Positions 1 to 6,008 of a stretch of 8,427 nucleotides of DNA are shown one piece after another. Under the pieces are notes generated by a model. The model had not been told where the DNA came from. It did no database searches and saw only the letters and a list, made by a program, of their open reading frames with translations. How positions within the stretch are numbered: position 1 is the stretch's first letter; the number at the start of each line of letters is the position of its first letter. The translations under genes and the position numbers were made by a program. Source of the DNA: Candidatus Methanomethylicia archaeon (lineage in GTDB: Archaea > Thermoproteota > Methanomethylicia > Methanomethylicales > Methanomethylicaceae); the NCBI GenBank assembly GCA_024464205.1, contig JANHAI010000037.1, positions 1 to 8,427 on the forward strand, in the 5' to 3' direction.

Positions 1-35
1 GTCGGCATTGTTTCGTTTACGACAAGTATTCTCAA
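1..35 (-). CDS. 5' end of a truncated minus-strand gene, possibly a glycosyltransferase
   Basis: Only the first 11 codons lie in the window. On the minus strand a TTG at 35-33 opens a frame reading MRILVVNETMP, which runs off the left edge without a stop. A perfect GGAGGG sits at 49-44, 8 nt before the TTG, and this is the reason for calling a start. A hydrophobic beta-strand followed by a short Asn/Pro loop is typical of the first Rossmann strand of GT4-like glycosyltransferases, but many nucleotide-binding proteins start in a similar way, so the product is a guess. The gene diverges from the rhomboid gene with 127 nt between the start codons. Confidence 0.38.
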   Translation of the reverse strand, partial: MRILVVNETMP

Positions 36-94
36 ACGGCTTGCCCTCCAATCTTGGTCAGGTCTGTCTCCGTAATGCCTATTACTACTGCTCA

Positions 95-108
95 ATATTA
101 ATCATATA
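95..108. promoter_or_regulatory. AT-rich TATA-like stretch in the divergent intergenic region
   Basis: The stretch ATATTAATCATATA is the most AT-rich part of the region between the two divergent starts. A TATA box near 103-108 would place transcription start around 130 and give the rhomboid mRNA a leader of about 30 nt that includes its SD. The same region read on the minus strand could serve the left gene. This is a weak assignment; a second TATA-like run, TTTTATTT at 134-141, is an alternative. Confidence 0.25.
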
Positions 109-162
109 GAAGTTGTCCGAAGAGCGAATAAGGTTTTATTTCTCTTCATAGGAGTTAAAGTC

Positions 163-780
163 ATGTTCCCTGTCAGGGATGTTGTCGAGAGGAAGACTTT
201 CCCTTACGTTAACCTCGCCTTGATTGGGATAAACGTGATAGTCTTCTTGTGGAGTTTGAGCGATTTTGAGGGCATCATTTACAGATTTGGCTTCATACCG
301 GCGGATTGGAGCTACCTGACTGCATTCACATGCATGTTCCTGCACGGCGGCATAGACCATATCTTCGGCAACATGTGGTTCCTGTTCATATTCGGCGATA
401 ACGTTGAGGACTGCATCGGTCACTGGAAATACCTCATATTTTACCTGGCAGCAGGGCTAATCGCCACGTATGTGAACTACATCACCGATCCTTTCTCGCT
501 GATTCCGGTTGTGGGGGCATCTGGCGCCATCTCTGGTGTGATGGGGGCTTACGTGATTATGTTCCCAAGGGCGAAAGTGCACACTTTCCTCGGCTTTTAT
601 CTGACCATACTCCCAGCCTTCGTCATGATTGGTTTCTGGTTCTTGCTCCAACTTTTTTTTGGCGCCTACAGCTTCCTAGGGGGGGTTGGGAGCGGGATAG
701 CCTACTTTGCCCATATTGGCGGATTTGTTGCTGGCATGATTGTCGGCATTTTCTATAAGGTGACGAAATGCAGACGGTAG
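163..780 (+). CDS. Rhomboid family intramembrane serine protease
   Basis: A 205-aa polytopic membrane protein of the rhomboid family, which cleaves transmembrane substrates within the bilayer using a Ser-His dyad. The hallmark residues are visible: HGGIDHIFGNMWFL at 61-74 (the conserved HxxxxHxxxN block, H61, H66, N70), the nucleophile Ser120 in GASGAISG (118-125), and the general base His184 in AHIGGF (183-188). About six hydrophobic segments can be counted (roughly 17-33, 52-78, 88-107, 114-133, 141-167, 177-197), the usual six-helix core with no extra cytosolic domain. The start is ATG 163 with GGAG at 151-154. The frame is intact through a run of 8 T (653-660) and a run of 7 G (679-685). 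Substrate unknown. It is separated from the next gene and probably transcribed alone. Confidence 0.93.
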   Translation: MFPVRDVVERKTFPYVNLALIGINVIVFLWSLSDFEGIIYRFGFIPADWSYLTAFTCMFLHGGIDHIFGNMWFLFIFGDNVEDCIGHWKYLIFYLAAGLIATYVNYITDPFSLIPVVGASGAISGVMGAYVIMFPRAKVHTFLGFYLTILPAFVMIGFWFLLQLFFGAYSFLGGVGSGIAYFAHIGGFVAGMIVGIFYKVTKCRR

Positions 781-904
781 GAAACCATCGCCCCCCTTTA
801 ATGTAATATGCTGCGCGTCATCCAGTGAATGCCTGTTTGGAATGGTGCTACGGGCAACGCCAATAGGGTAATGTGGCGTGATTAACTTAATATTGCGACA
901 GACC

Positions 905-910
905 ATATAA
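905..910 (+). promoter_or_regulatory. Putative TATA box of the TrmB-like gene
   Basis: ATATAA lies about 22 nt upstream of ATG 930, close to the TATA-to-start distance expected for a leaderless archaeal mRNA. A second AT-rich run at 885-894 is an alternative. The rest of 781-904 shows no gene and no convincing RNA structure. Confidence 0.35.
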
Positions 911-929
911 CATTTTGAGGCGCATTTGG

Positions 930-1709
930 ATGCCTTTCACTGTTCTCAGATCAATCGGTTTCACTGAGGCCGAAATGAGGGTATACGAGGCATTGATAAA
1001 GAAAGGCGAGGTGAAGAAGGGTACGCTCTCTAAAGAAGTTGCTCTGGGGGAGAAGGAGCTGAATGCTTCTATAACTAGGCTGATAGATTTTGGAGCCATT
1101 GATGAAAATGGCGATCGTCTATCCCCAGTACCTCCCAAGACATTCCTTCAGAAATATATGAAGAAGGCGGAGATCGAGAAGGAACTCCAGATGGCGGAGA
1201 TGAAGAGGAAGATCGACGAGATGATAAGCATCCTGGAGCCAATATATGCTGAAAAGAGGTTAGGAATGAGGGTCGAGGATCTCATACAGTCGATCGACAC
1301 CTTGACTTCTATGGAGCTCGAGACGGTCAGGATAATCTCGAGGGCAAAATCAGAGGTCTGCATATTGGCAGAGCAGTTCAGCTGGTTCCCGAAGGTAAGG
1401 GAGGAGCTTATCTCTGCCCTCGACCGAAAGGTCAGGGTGAAGGTCTTGCTCCTGTATGCGGAGGGTGATGTGAAAGAAAGGATCGATGAGATGAAAAGAT
1501 ACGGTATAGAAGTCAGGCTTGCATCGTGCGACTGGCGGAGCGCTAGGTATACGATTGCTGATGCGAATGACTTGGTCTTCCTAATCTGGGCTAGGAAGAG
1601 CGGCAATAGCAAGATCTATTATAAGCCCGCCTACTCCAAAAATCATGGTCTTATAAGTGTCTTCAGGGATTCATTCGAGCAGTTGTGGGAAAAAGCAAAA
1701 GCACTCTAA
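930..1709 (+). CDS. TrmB-like winged-helix transcriptional regulator
   Basis: Predicted 259-aa DNA-binding regulator built like archaeal TrmB-type proteins. Residues about 5-70 form a winged helix: LRSIGFTEAEMRVYEALIKKG is the typical opening, followed by a Lys-rich recognition region. Residues about 70-110 are charged and helical (a KAEIEKELQMAEMKRKIDEM stretch), probably a coiled-coil dimerisation arm. Residues about 115-255 resemble the PLD-like effector domain seen in this family, with VRVKVLLLY and an IADANDLVFLIW strand. Known TrmB proteins control sugar transport or central metabolism by binding a sugar; here the ligand is unknown. ATG 930 was chosen because GAGG at 917-920 is 9 nt upstream and a TATA-like box precedes it; a TTG at 915 would add five residues. 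The gene ends 63 nt before the lipoyl operon on the same strand, so it may regulate or be co-transcribed with it, but this is inference. Confidence 0.82.
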   Translation: MPFTVLRSIGFTEAEMRVYEALIKKGEVKKGTLSKEVALGEKELNASITRLIDFGAIDENGDRLSPVPPKTFLQKYMKKAEIEKELQMAEMKRKIDEMISILEPIYAEKRLGMRVEDLIQSIDTLTSMELETVRIISRAKSEVCILAEQFSWFPKVREELISALDRKVRVKVLLLYAEGDVKERIDEMKRYGIEVRLASCDWRSARYTIADANDLVFLIWARKSGNSKIYYKPAYSKNHGLISVFRDSFEQLWEKAKAL

Positions 1710-1772
1710 TTGCTCGGCAAGGACAGGGTTCAATTGATTGTTTAGGATCAAATAGGACGGCAAGCGAGTGCC

Positions 1773-2750
1773 ATGATAACAAGCATACAGATCTCGACGG
1801 GCTCAGCTGCTGCGCTCGGGTTAGCTGGCTATAGGATCAGCACCTTGCCGACAACGGCATATTTCTTTTTGATGGGTGAAGGCTGCAGGGGGAAATGCCT
1901 GTTTTGCCCCCAGTCTTCAAAATTGGATGCGCGCGCGAACACGGTTTCAAGAGTCGAATGGCCCACCTATGACGTCTCGTCAGTTCTGAACGGCTTGTCG
2001 AAGAGCGGGGGGATTAAAAGGGCGTGCATACAATGTTCGGACGAGCCAAAAATAGCAGTGCGTGCGGTGGAGTTAGTTAGGGGCTTAAAAGGAGTCAGGG
2101 ACATCCCAATTTCAGTCTCAATACCCCCCATACCTATCGAAGATATTGAATCGTTGAAGGGCGGAGGGGTTGAGAGGATCACGATACCCCTTGATTGCAG
2201 CAATGAGCGGCTGATCCAGACAATCAAAGGGAAAAGCATGGATGATTTACTGAGATCCCTTTCGGATGCAGTCGATGTTTTTGGGCGCGGCAAGGTCGGC
2301 ACCCACATCATAGCTGGGCTCGGTGAGACGGAGCGGGAGGTCGTTATGCTGATCGATGGCCTTTTCACAATGGGGATCTTGCCGTCGCTCTTTGCGTTCT
2401 TTCCGGTTATCGGGACGGCGCTTGGGGGGAGGGCACCTCCGAGCATTGAGTCTTACAGGAGGCTCCAGATAGCGCGCTTTCTCGTTGTCGAGCGCGGTCT
2501 GCATTCCGAGAGCTTTGAGTTCGATCAATTGGGCAATATAGCCAAGATCCATGTCCCTTCAGAAGAAATCAAAGAGATTGTCCAAAGGGGGGAGGCGTTC
2601 ATGGTTGCAGGGTGCCCCGGGTGCAACAGGCCGTATTTCAATGAGCGGGTTAGAGGCCCGATTTATAATTATCCAAGACCTCTTGAAGATGCGGATGTCA
2701 TGAGGGTGGAGGGGGAGATCAATGGATCGTTTGCGTGTTCTGGGGTTTAG
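1773..2750 (+). CDS. Radical SAM protein, LipS1/LipS2-type lipoyl synthase subunit (325 aa, biotin synthase-like)
   Basis: A 325-aa radical SAM enzyme of the biotin-synthase-related group. The SAM-binding [4Fe-4S] motif is CRGKCLFC at 38-45 (C38, C42, C45). Further cysteines at CIQC (85-88) and GCPGCNRPY (280-288; C281, C284), plus C322 near the C-terminus, are candidates for a second cluster. THIIAGLGETERE (177-189) fits the TIM-barrel SAM-contacting region. In Thermococcus, LipS1 and LipS2 are two such proteins, each with two [4Fe-4S] clusters, that together make the lipoyl cofactor: LipS2 adds sulfur at C8 of protein-bound octanoate and LipS1 then at C6. Adjacent LplA, LplB and a second radical SAM gene make this role the best reading. 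I cannot say from sequence alone which of the two numbers this one is; LipS1 is my weak preference. ATG 1773 has only a weak SD, as for an operon-leading gene. Its 3' end overlaps lplA by 29 nt. Confidence 0.82.
   Translation: MITSIQISTGSAAALGLAGYRISTLPTTAYFFLMGEGCRGKCLFCPQSSKLDARANTVSRVEWPTYDVSSVLNGLSKSGGIKRACIQCSDEPKIAVRAVELVRGLKGVRDIPISVSIPPIPIEDIESLKGGGVERITIPLDCSNERLIQTIKGKSMDDLLRSLSDAVDVFGRGKVGTHIIAGLGETEREVVMLIDGLFTMGILPSLFAFFPVIGTALGGRAPPSIESYRRLQIARFLVVERGLHSESFEFDQLGNIAKIHVPSEEIKEIVQRGEAFMVAGCPGCNRPYFNERVRGPIYNYPRPLEDADVMRVEGEINGSFACSGV
2708..2720 (+). promoter_or_regulatory. Strong SD for lplA inside the upstream gene
   Basis: GGAGGGGGAGATC resembles the full archaeal anti-SD complement GGAGGTGATC and ends just before ATG 2722. 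It lies within the last codons of the upstream radical SAM gene and fixes the lplA start despite the 29-nt overlap in another frame. Confidence 0.6.
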
Positions 2751-3480
2751 CGTTTTTGAGCCGACGGTGAACATGGCTTTGGACGAGGCTATTGCAGAGG
2801 CAGTCGGCTCAGCAAAGAGTCCCCCGACACTCAGGTTCTACGGTTGGAGCCCAAGCGCCGTCTCGATTGGGTATTTCCAGGAGATACATGAAGAAGTGGA
2901 TTTAGAGTTCTGCCATTCCAATGGGATCGAGGTCGTCAGGAGGATCACTGGCGGAGGAGCGGTCATACACACCAAAGGGGAGCTGACCTACAGCTTCACG
3001 GTGTGCGACAAGGACCCGGCTGTCCCGCAAGACATCCAAGGTAGCTATATGAGGATTTGCGCGCCTATAGTCTCGGCGCTAAGGGGACTTGGAGCCGATG
3101 CAGTATTCGCACCCATTAACGACATAGAGGTGGGGGGCAAGAAAATATCCGGGAATGCGCAAACGCGGAGGTTTGGCGCCGTCTTGCAGCATGGGACAAT
3201 ACTCATTGATCTGGAGAGGGGAATGCTGAGGGCACTCAAGGTCAAGAGGGAGAAGCTGCAAGACAGAGGGGCTGATAGCGTGGGCAATAGGTTGATTACG
3301 CTGAAGGAGATCCTGGGGAGGGATTTGCGCCCAGGAGAACTGAGCAGTGCGATTGTGAAGGAGTTCAGGAAGCATTTCAAATGCAAGGTTGAGTATGGCA
3401 AGGCATCTCCGATAGAGCTCTGCAGGGTTCCGGCGATCGCTGAGCGGCACAAATCAATAGATTGGCTTTTCAGGAGGTAG
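2722..3480 (+). CDS. lplA: Lipoate-protein ligase A, catalytic subunit (LplA N-terminal domain type)
   Basis: A 252-aa catalytic subunit of the bipartite lipoate-protein ligase. It activates lipoate or octanoate with ATP to the acyl-AMP and, with LplB, transfers the acyl group to a lysine of lipoyl-domain proteins. Family motifs are clear: RRITGGGAVIH at 73-83 (adenylate/lipoyl pocket) and NDIEVGGKKISGNAQ at 133-147, with the presumed catalytic Lys141 just before ISG; QHGTILID at 156-163 follows. The length matches archaeal stand-alone LplA, without the C-terminal accessory domain of E. coli LplA, which is supplied by the next gene. Known archaeal LplA requires LplB for the activation step. 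ATG 2722 is supported by a strong SD. The 29-nt overlap upstream and 4-nt gap downstream indicate translational coupling. Confidence 0.94.
   Translation: MDRLRVLGFSVFEPTVNMALDEAIAEAVGSAKSPPTLRFYGWSPSAVSIGYFQEIHEEVDLEFCHSNGIEVVRRITGGGAVIHTKGELTYSFTVCDKDPAVPQDIQGSYMRICAPIVSALRGLGADAVFAPINDIEVGGKKISGNAQTRRFGAVLQHGTILIDLERGMLRALKVKREKLQDRGADSVGNRLITLKEILGRDLRPGELSSAIVKEFRKHFKCKVEYGKASPIELCRVPAIAERHKSIDWLFRR
3472..3478 (+). promoter_or_regulatory. SD deciding the TTG start of lplB
   Basis: AGGAGGT lies at the end of lplA, 6 nt before TTG 3485. The first in-frame ATG is far inside the conserved domain, so this SD supports the non-ATG start. Confidence 0.65.
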
Positions 3481-3484
3481 GACA

Positions 3485-3751
3485 TTGGAAAAGGTCTCTC
3501 AGAGAAAGGTTAAGGGCGGCAAGTTTGTCAAGGTCAAGGTATCTTCAGAAGGTGGCTACATAACTGATGCGAAGATAACAGGGGATTTTTTTGCTCACCC
3601 AGAAGATGCATTCGAGCAGGTAGAGAAAGAGCTGAAGGGGATGCCTGTCGATAGGGTAAGGGGCACTGTTGAGAGTGCGCTGGGGGGCATAGTGCTCGTC
3701 GGGCTTTCAAAGGAAGATCTCATTGAGATGATAGAGGAGTGCCTTGAATGA
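3485..3751 (+). CDS. lplB: Lipoate-protein ligase accessory subunit LplB (C-terminal domain type)
   Basis: An 88-aa protein matching the C-terminal accessory domain of lipoate-protein ligases, encoded as a separate gene as in Thermoplasma and other archaea. Recognisable features are KVKGGKFVKVKV at 8-19, the ITGDFFAHPE signature at 31-40, and an amphipathic helix with a small Gly-rich segment after it (about 41-75). LplB docks on LplA and is needed to form lipoyl-AMP. The start is TTG 3485, supported by an AGGAGGT 6 nt upstream; without it most of the domain would be lost. The stop overlaps the next gene by 4 nt (ATGA), so all three junctions in the operon are tight. Confidence 0.92.
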   Translation: MEKVSQRKVKGGKFVKVKVSSEGGYITDAKITGDFFAHPEDAFEQVEKELKGMPVDRVRGTVESALGGIVLVGLSKEDLIEMIEECLE

Positions 3752-4608
3752 GCGGTGAACCATCCTTCGGGAAGCCTATTGCGCTCTACAGGACATCGCC
3801 TTCAGTCTTCGTAGTATCGATCACGGGAAAGAGGTGTGAGCTGGCGTGCCCTCATTGCGAGGGCAGGTACTTGGAGGGGATGTTCCCAGCAACGATGCCT
3901 CCTGATCTAACGAGGGCTTTCGTCAAGGCAAAGTCGGAAGGGGCCACAACGTTGCTCGTGAGCGGTGGCTTCACGCGCAAGGGGAGGCTGCCTGTGGATG
4001 GCATGATCAGTGCGATCAGGGGCGGGAAGGAGAGGACGGGGCTTATAGTGGAGGTCCACAGCGGTGTAGTGGACAACTCGACAATAGAGGGGCTCGCTGC
4101 TGCAGGGGTTGACGCCTTACTCCTTGACGTTATAGGAGATGACAGGACGATCAAAGAGTACCTTGGCGGGAAGTGGGATGTGGCAGAATACAGGAGAACC
4201 CTATATTTTGCGAAGGGGAAGATCCCGACAGTTGCTCCGCATGTGCTCTTAGGCGTCGAAAGGGGGAAAGTCGCTGGCGAAAGGAACGCGATAGACCTCA
4301 TTTCATCATCGAACGCGGATGCATGCGCAATACTTGTATTGATAAGCGATCCCCCAATGGATCTGGCCAGCGTTAAAGAGGTGATGGCTTATGCACGCGC
4401 TAGCTTCAGGCAACACCTAACATTGGGATGCATGAGGGGGAAAGGTTCGGAAAGGATGGAGTACGAGAAGTTTGCTGTGGACCTCGGCTATGACGGGATA
4501 GCAAACCCGTCACCTGGCATTAAAGAGTATGCGGCCTCAAAGGGGAGGGGGGCGATCGAGGTGAGCGGGTGCTGCATCTTCCCGCCGCATCGGAAGGATA
4601 AGCCTTGA
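3748..4608 (+). CDS. Radical SAM protein, LipS1/LipS2-type lipoyl synthase subunit (286 aa, biotin synthase homolog)
   Basis: A 286-aa radical SAM enzyme of the uncharacterised biotin-synthetase-homolog group. The radical SAM motif is CELACPHC at 30-37 (C30, C34, C37), followed by a Gly-rich VSGGF at 71-75. Near the end are LGCMRGKG (227-233 region, C228) and the adjacent pair SGCCIFPP (C275, C276), plausible ligands of an auxiliary [4Fe-4S] cluster that could donate sulfur, as shown for Thermococcus LipS1/LipS2. It shares the barrel idea but not the C-terminal motif of the 325-aa protein upstream, so the two are distinct partners and not a recent duplication. By position it is the second half of the two-step lipoyl synthase; whether it is LipS1 (C6) or LipS2 (C8) is not decided here, with LipS2 weakly preferred. 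ATG 3748 overlaps the lplB stop by 4 nt and has GAGGAG at 3734-3739. Confidence 0.82.
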   Translation: MSGEPSFGKPIALYRTSPSVFVVSITGKRCELACPHCEGRYLEGMFPATMPPDLTRAFVKAKSEGATTLLVSGGFTRKGRLPVDGMISAIRGGKERTGLIVEVHSGVVDNSTIEGLAAAGVDALLLDVIGDDRTIKEYLGGKWDVAEYRRTLYFAKGKIPTVAPHVLLGVERGKVAGERNAIDLISSSNADACAILVLISDPPMDLASVKEVMAYARASFRQHLTLGCMRGKGSERMEYEKFAVDLGYDGIANPSPGIKEYAASKGRGAIEVSGCCIFPPHRKDKP

Positions 4609-4646
4609 TCGCACTTGGATGCCTAGCCGACCAGGATGATGCGATC
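4607..4646 (+). terminator. Weak inverted repeat at the end of the lipoyl operon
   Basis: GATCGCA at 4607-4613 is complementary to TGCGATC at 4640-4646, a 7-bp stem with a 26-nt loop that begins at the stop codon. It is followed by an A-run, not by the T-run expected of an archaeal terminator on this strand, so it may be chance. Confidence 0.18.
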
Positions 4647-4708
4647 CGGATTTAAAAAAAGTCGGGCCTGATGTTTTAGGGCAGCGGGTTGCAGATGGGT
4701 CAGGCATT

Positions 4709-4715
4709 CTTAAAT
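4709..4715 (+). promoter_or_regulatory. Putative TATA element of the TspO-like gene
   Basis: The run CTTAAAT lies about 27 nt before ATG 4739, the distance expected if the mRNA starts at or just before that codon. No SD precedes either ATG 4718 or ATG 4739, which favours a leaderless message. Another AT-rich run, TTTAAAAAAA at 4651-4660, could be an alternative promoter with a leader. Confidence 0.33.
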
Positions 4716-4738
4716 CAATGCATAGTATATCTATAGTT

Positions 4739-5506
4739 ATGAGCACCACAGATAGCACCCTACTCAAAGTTGCTAATCTAGTAGCGTTCTTGCTTACCGC
4801 GACGATAAATTTGTTCGCGAGCTTTGAGGGGATAAATGGCATAAGCACGGGGCAAGTCTCGGACCTTTATCCGACAGCTATAACGCCTGCTGGATTCACA
4901 TTCACAATATGGACAGCGATATACGGCCTTCTCTTGGCGTTCTCCATATTCCAGTTCTTGCCCCGCAACAAGGGAAAAGATTTCGTGGGGCGAATAGGCT
5001 TCCTCTTTGTGCTGAGTTGCCTTATTAATGTGACTTGGCTCTTTTTGTGGCATTATTTTATGATTACGACCTCAGTCGTGCTGATGCTCGCATTGCTGAT
5101 TTGCTTGGCCCTAATTTACAGAAGGCTTGAGATAGGGAAGAGCAGGGTGAGCGTGGGCGAGAAACTGGCAGTTCACCTGCCTTTCAGCGTGTACCTCGGT
5201 TGGATTACTGTTGCGACGATCGCCAATATTTCATCAGCGCTTGTGGCAATAGGCTGGGATGGGTTTGGCATCGCCCCGGCTACATGGGGAGTTTTGGTGA
5301 TCGCTGTTGCAGTCCTAATCACGGTTATGGTGATCGCTATGCGCAAGGATGTAGGGTTCAGCATTGTGCTGATTTGGGCACTCTTCGGAATAATGAGCAA
5401 ACAGACCGACTCTGGCATCGTCCTCGCCTGCCAGGCGAGTATCGCCATTATAGCTGTTGCCCTTTCGCTCTCGCTGGTTATCAGCAGGAAGATCGCTCCG
5501 GGCTAG
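4739..5506 (+). CDS. TspO/MBR-family (tryptophan-rich sensory protein-like) membrane protein
   Basis: A very hydrophobic protein of 255 aa related to TspO/MBR proteins, which bind porphyrins or other hydrophobic ligands in membranes. The signature block PTAITPAGFTFTIW (45-58) follows a GQVSDLY stretch as in the family's long members; NVTWLFLWH (97-105) and PFSVYLGWITVATIANIS (148-165) match the later Trp/Asn-rich helices. I count seven or eight hydrophobic segments, against five in the classical protein of about 160 aa, with the extra helices at the C-terminus (about 180-250). ATG 4739 was preferred over ATG 4718 because a TATA-like element is 27 nt upstream; neither has an SD. The role in this organism is not known. 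The stop codon overlaps the tail of the convergent universal stress gene. Confidence 0.8.
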   Translation: MSTTDSTLLKVANLVAFLLTATINLFASFEGINGISTGQVSDLYPTAITPAGFTFTIWTAIYGLLLAFSIFQFLPRNKGKDFVGRIGFLFVLSCLINVTWLFLWHYFMITTSVVLMLALLICLALIYRRLEIGKSRVSVGEKLAVHLPFSVYLGWITVATIANISSALVAIGWDGFGIAPATWGVLVIAVAVLITVMVIAMRKDVGFSIVLIWALFGIMSKQTDSGIVLACQASIAIIAVALSLSLVISRKIAPG

Positions 5507-5940
5507 ATGGACCTCACTATATGGACGTCGCAATGGGCGTTCTTTACAACATAATCAGCAACGCTTCCAAGCAACGTGCGCTTTATTCCAGTGAGACCCC
5601 TCGTCCCGACAACGATGAGTGAAGTTTTCGTCGCCTCAGCCTCCCTAACGATCGCTGATCCGACGCTGTATAACCCGTTGATCAGTTTTGTATCCACATC
5701 CCTTACTCCCATCGATCTTGCCTTTTCAGCGTATTGCTCAAGCATCGTCCTGTATCTTTCCTCGTACTCCTGCGGTATCGGCGGTACATATTCGAAGGTG
5801 AAGCCGAAGTAAGGCGCTTCAAGAAAGACCGCTAGGATAGTAAGTTTCGAGCCGAATGAGCGAGCCATCTCTGCTGCGACCTTGAATGCCCCTTCCGAAT
5901 ACTTAGATCCGTCTACGCCAACCATTATTGTTGGGTACAT
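5503..5940 (-). CDS. Universal stress protein (UspA family), ATP-binding type
   Basis: A 145-aa single-domain UspA protein. The N-terminal strand MYPTIMVGVDGS carries the Asp (residue 10) that contacts adenine nucleotide, and the C-terminal signature G-x2-G-x9-G-S is complete (G112, G115, G125, S126: GTRGLTGIKRTLLGS), so it is expected to bind ATP. These proteins are soluble dimers linked to stress survival; the exact role is unknown. The start is ATG 5940 because GGGGGTTGATC, close to the full SD consensus, ends immediately before it; an in-frame TTG at 5946 lies inside that SD and is unlikely. A BRE/TATA-like GGAAAG-CTTAT at 5986-5976 suggests its own promoter in the 68-nt gap behind the oxidoreductase gene. 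The stop overlaps the stop of the convergent TspO-like gene by 4 nt. Confidence 0.93.
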   Translation of the reverse strand: MYPTIMVGVDGSKYSEGAFKVAAEMARSFGSKLTILAVFLEAPYFGFTFEYVPPIPQEYEERYRTMLEQYAEKARSMGVRDVDTKLINGLYSVGSAIVREAEATKTSLIVVGTRGLTGIKRTLLGSVADYVVKNAHCDVHIVRSI

Positions 5941-5975
5941 GATCAACCCCCATGTACATCTAGATCGACGGAACG

Positions 5976-5986
5976 ATAAGCTTTCC
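5976..5986 (-). promoter_or_regulatory. Putative BRE/TATA of the universal stress gene
   Basis: On the minus strand GGAAAG followed by CTTAT lies about 25 nt before the SD, which would give a short leader containing the SD. The match is partial. Confidence 0.3.
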
Positions 5987-6008
5987 CTATGGCAAGCGGC
6001 AGAGTCGC

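Noticed and set aside
781..929. Possible small RNA in the 149-nt gap before the TrmB-like gene
   Set aside because: No convincing stem, no tRNA-like or C/D-box features and no terminator could be seen by eye.
1148..1612. Minus-strand frame of 154 codons
   Set aside because: It is the antisense of the TrmB-like gene, Ser/Leu/Ile-rich as shadows of Glu/Lys/Arg-rich helices usually are, with no start signal.
1967..2446. Minus-strand frame of 159 codons
   Set aside because: Antisense shadow of the first radical SAM gene; Ser/Pro-rich and without motifs.
3852..4301. Minus-strand frame of 149 codons
   Set aside because: Antisense shadow of the second radical SAM gene; Ser/Pro-rich, no family resemblance.
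1773..4608. Annotating either radical SAM gene as biotin synthase (bioB)
   Set aside because: The context is LplA/LplB with no other biotin genes, and the C-terminal cysteine motifs differ from those of BioB.
5200..5622. Plus-strand frame of 140 codons
   Set aside because: It lies in another frame of the TspO-like gene, has a Cys/His/Arg-rich composition without a domain, and runs into the universal stress gene.
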